From Catenuloplanes atrovinosus (GTDB lineage: Bacteria; Actinomycetota; Actinomycetes; Mycobacteriales; Micromonosporaceae), in assembly GCF_031458235.1 (NCBI RefSeq), contig NZ_JAVDYB010000001.1:4671001-4735000 (forward strand): DNA of 64,000 nucleotides, in the 5' to 3' direction. The translations under genes and the position numbers were made by a program. The notes below the pieces were generated by a model. The model was not told where the DNA came from. It did not search any database and saw only the letters and a list, made by a program, of their open reading frames with translations. Every line of letters begins with the position of its first letter. Position 1 is the stretch's first letter. This document shows, one piece after another, positions 51,729-60,547 of the stretch.

Positions 51729-52618
51729 GAGGCCGCCCGCGGCCCGGCGGCGGTCCGGGGAAGGCTGCCGACCAGCGCCGGCAGTCCGCGAGCGCCCTCG
51801 TGGGCCCGCGCCACCACCGCGCCGGCGTCCAGCCCGGCCTCGTCCATGGCCGCCGCGAACAGGTCGACGTCCAGATCCTCGACCGCGGACAGGTGCTGCA
51901 CGGTGTCCGGGTTGACCATCTCGCCCAGTAGGGTCAGGGCGCGGCTGGTTCCGCTGCCCAGCCGCAGCGCCTCGACCAGGCGATCCGGGTCGGCGCCGGC
52001 GGCCGAGGCCAGCTTGACCACCTCGCCGATCGTGGCCTGGTTGAGGATGAGCAGGACGTTGTTGAACAACTTGGCGGTCTGCCCGGCGCCCACCGGTCCC
52101 ATCGGCACGACGTTGGTGGCGAAGGCGGCGAGGACCGGGCGGCACCGCTTCAGCGCCTCGTCCGGCCCGCCGGCAAACACCGTCAAGGTTCGGGCCTCGG
52201 CGCCCGGGCGCCCGCCGCTGACCGGGGCGTCGACGTAGACCGCACCCGCGGCTGCGCACACCTCGGCCAGGTGCCGGCTGCTCTGCGGCGTCCCGGTTCC
52301 GTGGTTGACTACAATCGTTCCGGGCCGCGCCCCGGCCAGCAGGCCGTCGGAACCGTCGGTGCCGTTGGTGAGCAGCCGCAGCAGGTCCTCGTCGGTGCTG
52401 ACGCACACGGCGACGATGTCGCAGGCGGCGGCGAGCTCGGCGGGGCTGCGGTGCACGGTCGCCGGGGTGTCGCGCAGCGCCTCGGTTGACGCCGCCCGCC
52501 GAGCCCACACGTGCAGGGCGAACCCGGCCTCGGCGATCGCAACCGCCATGGGCAGTCCCTGATCGCCCAGCCCGATGAAGCCGACGGCGGTGCCGGCCGG
52601 CGATGCGGTGGAAGCCAT
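51725..52618 (-). CDS. NAD(P)-binding beta-hydroxyacid dehydrogenase (3-HIBADH family)
   Basis: 297 residues, ATG 52618 with CAGGAGAAACGC ahead. NAD(P) binding GFIGLGDQGLPMA at about 13-25, the substrate signature DAPVSGGRPGAEARTLTVFAGG around 129-150 and catalytic Lys in GAGQTAKLFNN, all of the 6-phosphogluconate/3-hydroxyisobutyrate dehydrogenase family. It was first gene of a unit whose later genes are ruined (NTF2-like, SDR fragments). Substrate unknown. Confidence 0.92.
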   Translation of the reverse strand: MASTASPAGTAVGFIGLGDQGLPMAVAIAEAGFALHVWARRAASTEALRDTPATVHRSPAELAAACDIVAVCVSTDEDLLRLLTNGTDGSDGLLAGARPGTIVVNHGTGTPQSSRHLAEVCAAAGAVYVDAPVSGGRPGAEARTLTVFAGGPDEALKRCRPVLAAFATNVVPMGPVGAGQTAKLFNNVLLILNQATIGEVVKLASAAGADPDRLVEALRLGSGTSRALTLLGEMVNPDTVQHLSAVEDLDVDLFAAAMDEAGLDAGAVVARAHEGARGLPALVGSLPRTAAGPRAAS

Positions 52619-52978
52619 GCGTTTCTCCTGTCGTGAACCTCGTGCGACCAGAGTCGCTCGTCGGTGCCGGAGCAGGCAGTGCCGCGCCTTTCCTGGTCTT
52701 GCGAGTCCCAGGCACCGGTGGCAGGCACGTGCCCACCCGGTCCTGGCGGGACGCGGCCAACACCGAAGACGTGCCCTTAAGACCTGCTCGCGCAGCGCTT
52801 AAGGGCATGTCACGGGCGGCTGCGCCCCGGCGATGCGGGATTGCCGCGCGGCTCGACCACGCCGCGCGGCCGAACGCGCTCCACGCGGGTCCCCGAAGGC
52901 GAGGCCGGCCGCTTTCGGGGCCGCTGCGGTTACTCCCGTGCGGGCCGGGCGCCCGCCACCCGTACCGCCGGTGATGGG
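52619..52978. other. 360-bp gene-free region with a nested hairpin
   Basis: No ORF with coding character. It holds the hairpin at 52768-52811 and a GC-rich stretch with few recognisable sites. The dehydrogenase promoter must lie in the first 100 bp upstream of 52618. Confidence 0.5.
52768..52811. terminator. Nested 14+4 bp stem-loop (CCCTTAAG core)
   Basis: GACGTGCCCTTAAG (52768-52781) pairs with CTTAAGGGCATGTC (52798-52811), one G.U; inside it CTGC-TCGC-GCAG forms a second stem separated by a 2x2 loop (AC/CG). A well-organised RNA-like structure, possibly terminator for the tautomerase gene or an operator. Confidence 0.6.
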
Positions 52979-53350
52979 TTATTGGATTTTTCCGCCGGAG
53001 GCGGAACGGCCCTCGCGGGAGCCGATGAAATCGATGGTCACGCCGTCGCGAACGTGGTCGCCGAGGACGCCGGCGATCGCGTCGGTCACGCCGGAGGCGA
53101 GCGCCGCGATCATCTCCGGGCGACCGAAGGCGGCCTCCTTGATGCCGAACGTGACGGCCGGCGCGGGGGCGGTCGCGGGCACGCCACCGATGCCCCAGCG
53201 GCCGGCCGGCACGCCGTTGAGCCGCACGACCGCGATGTCGCGCGCCCAGGGCCCGTAGACCTCGGCGACCGCGTCGGTCAGCCGGGCGATCAGCGCGCTC
53301 TCCCGGCCGGCCAGGTCGGACTCCAGCACGTCGACGCTGAGGTGAGGCAT
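52979..53350 (-). CDS. Tautomerase family protein (4-oxalocrotonate/MIF type)
   Basis: 123 residues from ATG 53350, chosen over ATG 53356 because tautomerases need Pro directly after Met: the start reads MPHLSVDVLESDL, giving the catalytic Pro-1. GGAGG lies 7 bases before this ATG. Further sequence has AVVRLNGVPAGRWGIGG and DFIGSREGRSASGGK. A trans- or malonate-semialdehyde-like tautomerase is possible. Divergent from a MarR gene with shared operators, so it is probably the regulated target. Confidence 0.85.
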   Translation of the reverse strand: MPHLSVDVLESDLAGRESALIARLTDAVAEVYGPWARDIAVVRLNGVPAGRWGIGGVPATAPAPAVTFGIKEAAFGRPEMIAALASGVTDAIAGVLGDHVRDGVTIDFIGSREGRSASGGKIQ

Positions 53351-53369
53351 TACCATCCTCCTTGGTCAC

Positions 53370-53398
53370 TTTGACGTCAAATTAGCTTTGATGGCAAA
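53370..53398. promoter_or_regulatory. MarR operators TTTGA-CG-TCAAA and TTTGATGGCAAA
   Basis: Perfect 12-bp palindrome TTTGACGTCAAA (53370-53381) and a related TTTGATGGCAAA (53387-53398), 17 bp apart, in the 70-bp divergent space between the tautomerase and MarR genes. Confidence 0.75.
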
Positions 53399-53418
53399 CG
53401 TATTGGAGGCGCCGTCCC

Positions 53419-53853
53419 ATGTCAACGGACGACGAGGTGCGCGAGCTGCTGCTGGTGATGCCGCGGATCGTCGGCCGGATCAAGCGAATCCCGGTCCCGG
53501 AGGCGCTGCGGTCGCTGGAGCTGGCGCCGCGCCACCTGTCGCTGCTGTCCATGCTGCTGCTGGACGGGCCGCAGACCGTGTCCGAACTGGCCGCGTCGCT
53601 CGGCGTCGCGCCGACCACGGTGAGCCTGATCATCGGTGACCTGAGCCGGAAGGGCGTGCTGGCCCGCCGCGAGGACGAGGCCGACCGGCGCCGCCGCATC
53701 GTCGACATCTCGCCGGAGAGCCGGCCGGCGATCACCGCGTGGCTGGCCCGCGGCGGGCAGGCGTGGCGGGAGGCGCTGGCGCCGCTCACCGCGGAACAGC
53801 GGCGGATCGTGGTCGAGACCATGCGACGGTACGAGCGGGCGGTCGGCGACTGA
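53419..53853 (+). CDS. MarR family transcriptional regulator
   Basis: 144 residues, ATG 53419 with GGAGG ahead. Winged helix: LLLDGPQTVSELAASLGVAPTTVSLIIGDLSRKGVLARREDEADRRRRIVDISPE, typical of MarR, flanked by dimerisation helices. Divergent from the tautomerase with two similar operator sites between. The SDR 18 bp downstream is probably co-transcribed. Confidence 0.93.
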   Translation: MSTDDEVRELLLVMPRIVGRIKRIPVPEALRSLELAPRHLSLLSMLLLDGPQTVSELAASLGVAPTTVSLIIGDLSRKGVLARREDEADRRRRIVDISPESRPAITAWLARGGQAWREALAPLTAEQRRIVVETMRRYERAVGD

Positions 53854-53871
53854 TCGCTATACAGTGCTGCG

Positions 53872-54663
53872 ATGAGCCGCACCGCGCTGGTCACCGGATC
53901 ATCGTCAGGCATCGGCCGTGCGACCGCCGAACTGCTGGTGGCGCGCGGCTACCGGGTCCTCGGCACCAGCCGCGATCCGGGCGCGCAGCGGCTCGGCGGC
54001 GTGGAGTTCCTGCCGCTCGACCTCAGCGATCCGGCCTCCGTCGAGGCGCTGGCGCCGGTGCTGGGCACGGTGGACGTGCTGGTCAACAACGCGGGTGAGA
54101 GCCAGTCCGCGCCGCTGGAGGACCTGCCGGGCGACATGCTCCGGCGCCTCTTCGAGGTCAACGTGTTCGGCCCGGTGCGGCTGGCCCAGCTGGCGCTGCC
54201 GGGGATGCGGGCGCGCGGGCACGGCCGGGTGGTCATGGTCGGGTCCATGGTGGCCTCGTTCCCGCTGGCGTACCGGTCGGCCTACGTCGCCTCGAAGGCC
54301 GCGATCAAGGGCTTCGCGAGCGCGGCGCGCCACGAGTTCTCGCCGTTCGGCGTGTGGCTGACCACGGTGGAGCCGGGTGCGATCGCGACCGGCATCAGCG
54401 GGCGGCGCACCTCCTTCGTCGCGCCGGACTCGCCGCACCGGCGCGACTTCGAGACCATGCTCGGCGCGCTCGACCGCAACGAGCGGGCGGGCACGCCGCC
54501 GGAACGGGTCGCCGCCACGATCGTGAAAGCCGTCGAGGACCGCCGGCCCCGCGCACGGTACGCCGTGGGCAGCGGCGCGCCGGCCGTGTTCGCGTTGCGC
54601 CGCCTCGCACCGGCCGCGTTCGTCGAGCGGGCCACGCAGCGGCGCCACGACCTGCGACGTTGA
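53872..54663 (+). CDS. SDR family oxidoreductase
   Basis: 263 residues. TGSSSGIGRA at about 8-17, NNAGE around 74, VVMVGSMVAS, catalytic YVASK and a C-terminal part (PPERVAATIVKAVEDRRPRARYAVGSGAPAVFALRRLAP) like the classical SDRs with membrane-near tails. Follows MarR by 18 bp. Its substrate is unknown, but MarR-SDR units often handle lipophilic or aromatic compounds. Confidence 0.94.
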   Translation: MSRTALVTGSSSGIGRATAELLVARGYRVLGTSRDPGAQRLGGVEFLPLDLSDPASVEALAPVLGTVDVLVNNAGESQSAPLEDLPGDMLRRLFEVNVFGPVRLAQLALPGMRARGHGRVVMVGSMVASFPLAYRSAYVASKAAIKGFASAARHEFSPFGVWLTTVEPGAIATGISGRRTSFVAPDSPHRRDFETMLGALDRNERAGTPPERVAATIVKAVEDRRPRARYAVGSGAPAVFALRRLAPAAFVERATQRRHDLRR

Positions 54664-54816
54664 CGCGTATAGCGTTCGTATAAGCGCGGTGACGGACGAT
54701 CGGGGGACAACCGGTTCGGTGCGACACGGGGCGTACCCGCATCGGCTGGCACATAACGCGCACGCCGCTCGGGCGAGGGGGACCGGGCGGCGTGTCGTCA
54801 TGCCCGCGTCCGTGAC

Positions 54817-54822
54817 TATAGT
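54817..54822 (+). promoter_or_regulatory. -10 element of the AfsR-like gene
   Basis: TATAGT (54817-54822) inside the palindrome GACTATAGTC, nine bases before ATG 54832, with no Shine-Dalgarno. This spacing suggests a leaderless mRNA. No good -35 was found. Confidence 0.45.
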
Positions 54823-54831
54823 CTGGCCTCG

Positions 54832-57825
54832 ATGCCAGCCTCACGCGTGCGTTTCCGGATCCTGGGCGGTGTGGAGCTGTGGGTCGACGAGGCACCGGCC
54901 GCGCTGCCGCGCCCCCGGCACCGCGCGGTCCTCGGCTACCTGTTGCTGAACGCGAATCGCGTGGTCACGGTGTCCGCGCTGACCGAGGCGCTGTGGGGCG
55001 GTGCCGCGCCCGCCACCGCCCGCAACCAGCTCCAGGCCGACGTCTCCGCGATCCGCCGGGCCGGTGGCGGCGCGCTCTTTCTGCTCAGCCGCAGCGGTGG
55101 ATACGTGCTGGAGGCCGGCCCGGACCAGCTCGACCACCTGCGGTTCACCGCGCTGACCGGGCAGGCCCGGGGGGCGCCCGCGGCCGAGCGGGTGCCGCTG
55201 CTGCGCGAGGCGCTCGCGCTGTGGCACGGCCCCGCGCTCGCGGACGCGGCCGGCGCCTATGTGGACGCCGCGCGGCTGCAGCTCGGCGAGGAGCGGCTAG
55301 CCGCCTGCGAGGATCTCTACGAGGCGGAGCTGGAGCTCGGCCGGCACCGCGAGATCGTGCCGGACCTGACCCGCGCGGCCCGGGACGAGCCGACCCGGGA
55401 ACGGCTGTGGGTCACGCTGATGCTGGCACTGCACCGCTGTGGCCGCCGCGCCGACGCGCTCGCGGCGGGCCGGGAGCTGCGCCGGTTCCTGGCGGACGAG
55501 CACGGGTTGGAGCCGGGCCCGGCGTTCCAGGAGGCCGAGCGGCTGATCCTGCGCGAGGAGGCCCCGCCCGCGGAGCCCGGGGTGCCCGCGCTGCTGCCAC
55601 CGGACATCGTGGACTTCACCGGCCGGGCCGCCGAGGTCGCGCAGCTCGACGCCGCGCTCGCCCCGATCGGCCGGCCGCTGCCGGTCGTCACGATCACCGG
55701 GATGGGCGGCGTCGGCAAGACCACGCTCGCGGTGCACGCGGCGCACCGGGCGGCCGGCGACTACCCGGGCGGGCAGTTGTTCGCCACGCTGCGCGGCACC
55801 GACCCCCGCCCGGTCGAGCCCGGCGACGTGCTGGCCCGGTTCCTGCGCGCGCTCGGCGTGGACGAGCGCGCGATCCCGATCGATCTGACCGAGCGCGCGG
55901 ACGCGTACCGGTCCCGGCTGGCCGGCCGCCGCGTGCTGGTGCTGCTGGACGACGCGGCCGACGAGGCGCAGATCCGCCCGCTGCTGCCCGGCGACGGCTC
56001 CTGCACCGCGATCGTCACCAGCCGCGCGGGCCTGGACGGCCTGGAGGGCGCGCGCCGCGTGCAGTTGGGCGTCTTCTCCGACGAGGAGGCGACGTCGCTG
56101 CTGGGCCGCGTCGCCGCGCCGCAGCGGGTGGCGCGCGAGCCCGCGGAGAGCGCCACCATCCTCCGGCTGTGCGGGCGGCTGCCGCTGGCGGTGCGGATCG
56201 CCGGCGCGCGGCTGCGCTCCCGGCCCGGCTGGCCCATGTCGCGGCTGGCCGTCGCGCTGCGCGACGAGCAGCGCCGGCTCGATCATCTGGTCGCCGGCGA
56301 CCTCGCGGTGCGTACGTCGATCTCGTCGAGCTACCGCGCGATCGGCGAGCCGGGGCGGCGGCTCGCCCGCCGGCTGAGCCTGTTCACCGTGCCGGACTTC
56401 CCGTCCTGGCTGGCCGCGGCCGTGGCCGGCGTGCCCGCGGCCGAGGCGGAGGACCTACTCGAACGGCTCGTCGACGCGCACCTGCTGCTGGACGCCGGCA
56501 CCGACGCCACCGGCGCCGGGCGATACCGCTTCCACGATCTGGTCCGCCTCTACCTGCGCGAACGCGCACTCTCCGAAGAACCGTCCGGGGGGACGGACGT
56601 GCTGCGCGCCGGCTTCGGCGCCTACCTCGGGCTGGCGCAGCGGATGGCCGCGCTCATCCCCGGGCCCTGCTACGCGGCGATCCACGGCACGTTCCCGGTC
56701 GTACCGGTGACCGCGTTGGACGACGTGGACCCGATCGACTGGTTCGCGGTCGAGCGCCTGTCGCTGCTGGCGGTGGTGCGGCACGCCTGCGACGCCGGTG
56801 AGATCGAGGCCGCGTTCGACCTGGCCGGCTGCATGGAGAAGTACTTCGACATCCGCGGCATCTACATCGACTGGCGGTCCACCAGTGACTACGTGCTGGC
56901 CGCCTGCCGCGCCGCCGGGCACCGCCTGGGCGAGGCCGTCATGCTGCGCGGCCTGACCGAGCTCGCGGCCTGGCACGAGGTGGACCACCCCGGCGAGGCG
57001 ATGGACCGCATGCTCGCGGACGCGGAGCAGACCGCCGCGCTGTTCGCCTCGCTCGGGCACGGTCCCGGCCTGTCCGACGCGGCCGTGATGAAGGCGTGGG
57101 CGCTGGCCGCGAAGGGCGAGTACGGCCCGGCCGCGTCCGCCGCCGAGCTGGCGATCCGGCTCGCCGAGGAGCACGACCACCTGGGCGGGCAGGCCCGCGC
57201 GCACGTGGCCAGCGCGGTCGTGCACGGCGAGTCGCTGAAGCTGGAGGTGGCCGAGAAGCACCTCGCCGTCGCGCTGCGGGTGGCCCGCGAGGTCGGCAAC
57301 CAGCGGTACGTCGCGACCGTGCTGCAGTTCATCGGCGTGCTCAACACCCGGGCCGGGCGCAACGACCTGGCGATCACCGCGCTGGACGAGTCGCTGCGCG
57401 TGCTGCGGCGGTACCAGGACCGGTACGCCGAGGTGCTCACGCTGCTCACGCTGGCCCGCGCGCATCTGCCCGACCCGTCCTCGCGCGGATACGCCACCGA
57501 GGCGCTGACCATCGCGCGCGAGTACAACCTGCCGCACCACACCGCGGACGCGCTCGGCGTGCTCGGCGCCGTCGAGCTCGCGGACGGCAACCACCGGAGC
57601 GCGGTCGACCACCTCTCCGCCTCGGTCCGGCTGTGGCGGCAGCGCGGGTGGGGCACGTTCCTGGCCGACGCGCTGCGCACGCTCGGCGACGCGCGGGCCG
57701 CGATCGACCCGGAGGCCGCGCTGGCCGCGTGGCGGGAGGCCCGGGACATCTACGCGGAGCTGGGCCACACGCCGAAGGTGGCGGAACTGGACGCACTCAT
57801 CGACCGGCAGGTCGCCTGCCGCTGA
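54832..57825 (+). CDS. AfsR/SARP regulator with NB-ARC and TPR domains
   Basis: 997 residues. Order: OmpR-like winged helix (about 5-95, ALTEALWGGAAPATARNQLQ, GGYVLEAG), BTAD (about 100-245), NB-ARC STAND ATPase (about 270-520) with Walker A GMGGVGKTTLAVHAA, Walker B VLVLLDDAAD, LPLAVRIAGARL, and a C-terminal TPR array (about 640-985). It senses a signal by nucleotide-dependent oligomerisation and activates pathway genes. The TPR gene at 44503 and the SARP-like gene at 11629 look like pieces of the same architecture. No secondary-metabolite genes lie beside it. Confidence 0.95.
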   Translation: MPASRVRFRILGGVELWVDEAPAALPRPRHRAVLGYLLLNANRVVTVSALTEALWGGAAPATARNQLQADVSAIRRAGGGALFLLSRSGGYVLEAGPDQLDHLRFTALTGQARGAPAAERVPLLREALALWHGPALADAAGAYVDAARLQLGEERLAACEDLYEAELELGRHREIVPDLTRAARDEPTRERLWVTLMLALHRCGRRADALAAGRELRRFLADEHGLEPGPAFQEAERLILREEAPPAEPGVPALLPPDIVDFTGRAAEVAQLDAALAPIGRPLPVVTITGMGGVGKTTLAVHAAHRAAGDYPGGQLFATLRGTDPRPVEPGDVLARFLRALGVDERAIPIDLTERADAYRSRLAGRRVLVLLDDAADEAQIRPLLPGDGSCTAIVTSRAGLDGLEGARRVQLGVFSDEEATSLLGRVAAPQRVAREPAESATILRLCGRLPLAVRIAGARLRSRPGWPMSRLAVALRDEQRRLDHLVAGDLAVRTSISSSYRAIGEPGRRLARRLSLFTVPDFPSWLAAAVAGVPAAEAEDLLERLVDAHLLLDAGTDATGAGRYRFHDLVRLYLRERALSEEPSGGTDVLRAGFGAYLGLAQRMAALIPGPCYAAIHGTFPVVPVTALDDVDPIDWFAVERLSLLAVVRHACDAGEIEAAFDLAGCMEKYFDIRGIYIDWRSTSDYVLAACRAAGHRLGEAVMLRGLTELAAWHEVDHPGEAMDRMLADAEQTAALFASLGHGPGLSDAAVMKAWALAAKGEYGPAASAAELAIRLAEEHDHLGGQARAHVASAVVHGESLKLEVAEKHLAVALRVAREVGNQRYVATVLQFIGVLNTRAGRNDLAITALDESLRVLRRYQDRYAEVLTLLTLARAHLPDPSSRGYATEALTIAREYNLPHHTADALGVLGAVELADGNHRSAVDHLSASVRLWRQRGWGTFLADALRTLGDARAAIDPEAALAAWREARDIYAELGHTPKVAELDALIDRQVACR

Positions 57826-58246
57826 CCCGCCCGGGCCGCCGCTGCGCCGCCGCCAGGATGCGGCGGAACGTCGGGCACTCCAGGTGCCGCGGCGCCGGGC
57901 AGGCCGCGGCGTGCCGGAGCCCGTCGCGCAGCACGGTCAGCCGGCGGATCGTCCGGTCGAGGTCGTCCGCGCGGGTGCTGAGCAGCGCCCGGTCGATGGC
58001 CGGCTCGCCGTCCGGCCCGAACATGCCGGCGATCTCGTCCAGCGTGAAGCCCGCGTCCCGCCCGATCGCCACCAGCGCGAGCCGTTGCAGCACGTCGTCC
58101 GTGAACTGCCGGCGCAGCCCGCGGCGCCCGGACGACGCGATCAGCCCCTTCTCCTCGTAGTAGCGCAGCGCGGACACGGTCACGCCGGAGCGCGCGGCGA
58201 CCTCCGCGATGTCCAGGGTTGACCTCAAGTCCGCCTGAGGTGACAC
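57797..58246 (-). CDS. MerR family transcriptional regulator
   Basis: 149 residues from GTG 58246 with AGGGGAG at the right distance; an ATG at 58279 would overlap the divergent gene's start. N-terminal HTH (STLDIAEVAARSGVTVSALRYYEEKGLIASSGRRGLRRQFTDDVLQRLALVAIGRDAGFTLDEIAGMF) is typical. The C-terminal cysteines (AACPAPRHLECPTF) could bind a metal or redox partner, as in SoxR/ZntR-like members. Convergent on the AfsR-like gene (29-bp overlap) and divergent from a methyltransferase. Confidence 0.88.
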   Translation of the reverse strand: MSPQADLRSTLDIAEVAARSGVTVSALRYYEEKGLIASSGRRGLRRQFTDDVLQRLALVAIGRDAGFTLDEIAGMFGPDGEPAIDRALLSTRADDLDRTIRRLTVLRDGLRHAAACPAPRHLECPTFRRILAAAQRRPGRVSGRRPAGR

Positions 58247-58249
58247 GGT
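58219..58249 (+). promoter_or_regulatory. MerR-type promoter with elongated spacer
   Basis: TTGACC (58219-58224), a 19-base spacer and CACGGT (58244-58249). The spacer carries ACCTCAAG-tccg-CCTGAGGT (58222-58241), an inverted repeat matching the MerR-family operator ACCTCAAG-CTTGAGGT. It points at the methyltransferase at 58278 and overlaps the first codons of the MerR gene. Confidence 0.65.
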
Positions 58250-58277
58250 GATCTCCCCTTGATCGTCGGAGGTCGTC

Positions 58278-59063
58278 ATGGACACATTGTGGAACGGGCG
58301 GGCCGGTGACGCGTGGACGCGGGCACAGGGCCTGCTGGACGCGCTCTTCCTGCCGCTGGAACGGCTCCTCGTCGAGCCGGTCACCGGCGGTGACGTGCTG
58401 GACGTGGGCTGCGGCACCGGTGCCACCACGGTCGCCGTGGCCCGCCGGGCCGGCCGGTGCACCGGCGTGGACGTCTCCGCCCGCATGATCGAGGCGGCCC
58501 GCGACCGCGGCTGCCCGGAGGCGACGTTCATCGTGGCGGACGCGCAGGAGCATGCGTTCGTACCGGCGTCGTTCGATCTGGTCATGTCCCGCTTCGGCGT
58601 GATGTTCTTCGCCGATCCGGTGCGCGCGTTCGCCAATCTGCGCCGCGCCGCCCGCCCCGGGGCCGGGTTGCGGTGCCTCGTCTGGCGCTCGGCCGCCGAG
58701 AACCCGTTCATGACCACCGCGGAGCACGCCGCCGCCCCGCTGCTGCCCGGCCTGCCGCCGCGCCGGCCCGACGGTCCCGGTCAGTTCGCCTTCGCCGAAC
58801 CGGACCGGGTCTCGCCGATGCTCCGGGAGGCCGGGTGGCGCGACGTCGCGTTCACGCCGGTGGACGTGGAGTGCGCGATGCCGGAGAGCGAGCTGACCGG
58901 TTACTTCACCCGTCTCGGCCCGGTGGGGCTGGTGCTGGCCGACGCGGACGAGGCCACGCGCGCCGCCGTGGTGGAGGCGGTCCGGCCCGCCTTCGCGCCG
59001 TACGTCCACGCGGACGAGGTGCGGTTCACGGCCGCCTGCTGGTTGCTCACCGCCGTTTCATGA
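58278..59063 (+). CDS. SAM-dependent class I methyltransferase
   Basis: 261 residues. Motif I DVLDVGCGTGATT at about 37-49 binds SAM, followed by TGVDVSARMIEAARDRG and VADAQEHAF, then FDLVMSRFGVMFFADPVRAFANLRRAARPGAGLRCLVW. Closely resembles the small-molecule/UbiE-like group. Target unknown. The divergent MerR promoter should control it; its stop overlaps the end of the DUF998 gene by 17 bp. Confidence 0.92.
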   Translation: MDTLWNGRAGDAWTRAQGLLDALFLPLERLLVEPVTGGDVLDVGCGTGATTVAVARRAGRCTGVDVSARMIEAARDRGCPEATFIVADAQEHAFVPASFDLVMSRFGVMFFADPVRAFANLRRAARPGAGLRCLVWRSAAENPFMTTAEHAAAPLLPGLPPRRPDGPGQFAFAEPDRVSPMLREAGWRDVAFTPVDVECAMPESELTGYFTRLGPVGLVLADADEATRAAVVEAVRPAFAPYVHADEVRFTAACWLLTAVS

Positions 59064-59667
59064 TCACCAGTCCGGCGCGGATGAGCCCGAGCAGGAGCGG
59101 GTAGACGGCCGCGCGCTCGGCCAGGCCGATCAGGATGCCGGCGCCCGACATCAGCACCGCGAAGAAGACACCCAGGCCGACCAGGCCGAGCACGCCGAGC
59201 ACGACCAGCGGCCGGCCGCCCTCCCGGGCCGGCCCGATCCGGCCGAGCAGGATCACCAGGACGTTGCCGCCGACGATGGCCGCGAACGCGCCCAGCCCGT
59301 GGTAGTCGCCCGCGGCCGTCTCCTCGCCGGAGCCGGGGAAGAACGCGAGCAGCACGCCGCCGGCGGCCAGCACCGCGGCCATCAGGATCAGCGGCCAGCG
59401 CCGCCGGGCCGGCAGCAGCGTGACGCCGGCCAGGGCCGCGATGCCGAACAGAAAGAAGCCGGCGTTCATCACCCAGGCCAGCGGCGAGTACATGAACTGC
59501 CCGAACGCCTCGGCCGGGCCGCGCACGCCGAGGTTGCTGATGAAGTGGTGCGTGTAGCTGTACGGCGGGTCGGTCCACGCCGCGGCCGCGATGAACTCCG
59601 CGCCGAAGAAGATCGCGCCCGCCGCCACGAGCGCCGTCCCGGCGGCCCGCGTCCTGATGTCCGTCAT
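59047..59667 (-). CDS. DUF998 family membrane protein
   Basis: 206 residues, ATG 59667 with GGGAGAGGGAAGC ahead. DUF998 sequence: AGTALVAAGAIFFGAEFIAAAAW, then SYTHHFISNLGV (the conserved SxxxNxxG element) and several further helices, WVMNAGFFLFGIAALAGVTLL, LILMAAVLAAGGVLLAFFPG, GLGAFAAIVGGNVLVILLG. Integral membrane protein, role unknown. Divergent from a TetR gene with two inverted repeats between, so probably TetR-repressed. Confidence 0.9.
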   Translation of the reverse strand: MTDIRTRAAGTALVAAGAIFFGAEFIAAAAWTDPPYSYTHHFISNLGVRGPAEAFGQFMYSPLAWVMNAGFFLFGIAALAGVTLLPARRRWPLILMAAVLAAGGVLLAFFPGSGEETAAGDYHGLGAFAAIVGGNVLVILLGRIGPAREGGRPLVVLGVLGLVGLGVFFAVLMSGAGILIGLAERAAVYPLLLGLIRAGLVIMKRR

Positions 59668-59689
59668 GCTTCCCTCTCCCACGTTCGCT

Positions 59690-59724
59690 GTATCCGGATA
59701 CGAAACTGTAGCGGGATACAGTTT
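59690..59724. promoter_or_regulatory. Two palindromes between DUF998 and TetR
   Basis: GTATCCGGATAC (59690-59701, perfect 12-mer) and AAACTGTA-gcggga-TACAGTTT (59703-59724, perfect 8-bp arms). GGATAC/CTGTA elements recur in both, an arrangement typical of a TetR operator array. Confidence 0.8.
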
Positions 59725-59756
59725 TGTGGTCAATCCAGGTTCGGTAAGGTGGCCCG

Positions 59757-60374
59757 GTGGACACGCACGCACCGATCGGCCGGCGGGAACGGAAGAAGGC
59801 CGCCACGCGCGCCGCGATCGTGGACGCCGCGACGGCGCTGTTCCTGGAGCGCAGCTTCGACGACGTCACGGTGCGGGAGATCGCCGACCGCGCGGACGTC
59901 TCCCCCACCACCGTGTTCGCGCACTTCCCGCGCAAGGAGGCGCTGGTCTTCCACCACGAGGAGGCGCAGCACGAGCGCCTGGTCGCGGCCGTGCGCGACC
60001 GGCCGGCCGGCACGTCCGTCTCCGCCGCGCTGCACGCCCACTTCCGCGCCGAGCTGGCGGGCATGGACCTGGACCGCGAGGGTGCGTCCGGCCGCCTGTT
60101 CGCGCTCATCGACCAGACGCCCGCGCTTCAGGGCTACGCGACCCAGATGTGGCTGCGCCGCGAGGACGCGCTGACCGCCGCGCTCACCGACGAATTCGGC
60201 CTCCCCGAGCCCACGCCCGAGCTGCGCGCCTACGTCCGCTTCGCGCTCCAGCTCGAGCTCCTCGCCGACACCGACCCCGACCCCACCGCCACCCTCGACG
60301 CCGGCTTCCGCCTCCTCGACCACGGCTGGAACCACTACCTGACCCAGCGGTCACCCCACACCGACCCCGCGTGA
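59757..60374 (+). CDS. TetR family transcriptional regulator
   Basis: 205 residues, GTG start. HTH about 12-60: KKAATRAAIVDAATALFLERSFDDVTVREIADRADVSPTTVFAHFPRKEALVF, the AcrR-like form, with a helical C-terminus. Divergent from the DUF998 gene; palindromic sites lie 33 bp upstream of its start. Probable local repressor and autorepressor. Confidence 0.93.
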   Translation: MDTHAPIGRRERKKAATRAAIVDAATALFLERSFDDVTVREIADRADVSPTTVFAHFPRKEALVFHHEEAQHERLVAAVRDRPAGTSVSAALHAHFRAELAGMDLDREGASGRLFALIDQTPALQGYATQMWLRREDALTAALTDEFGLPEPTPELRAYVRFALQLELLADTDPDPTATLDAGFRLLDHGWNHYLTQRSPHTDPA

Positions 60375-60547
60375 CCGCCGCCGCGCCCGTGGCGCCCGGT
60401 CCGTGACGGAACTGTGAAGGTCCCGGGCGGATGTGGTGCGTCCGGGTGTCCGCAGGCCGTTCGCCGCCTACCGTCCGAGGGCGAAACAGCAGCGTAGAGG
60501 CCCTGTCACAGATGGCGGGGCGGCGGTGCTCCAAGGGTGTGGAGGAC

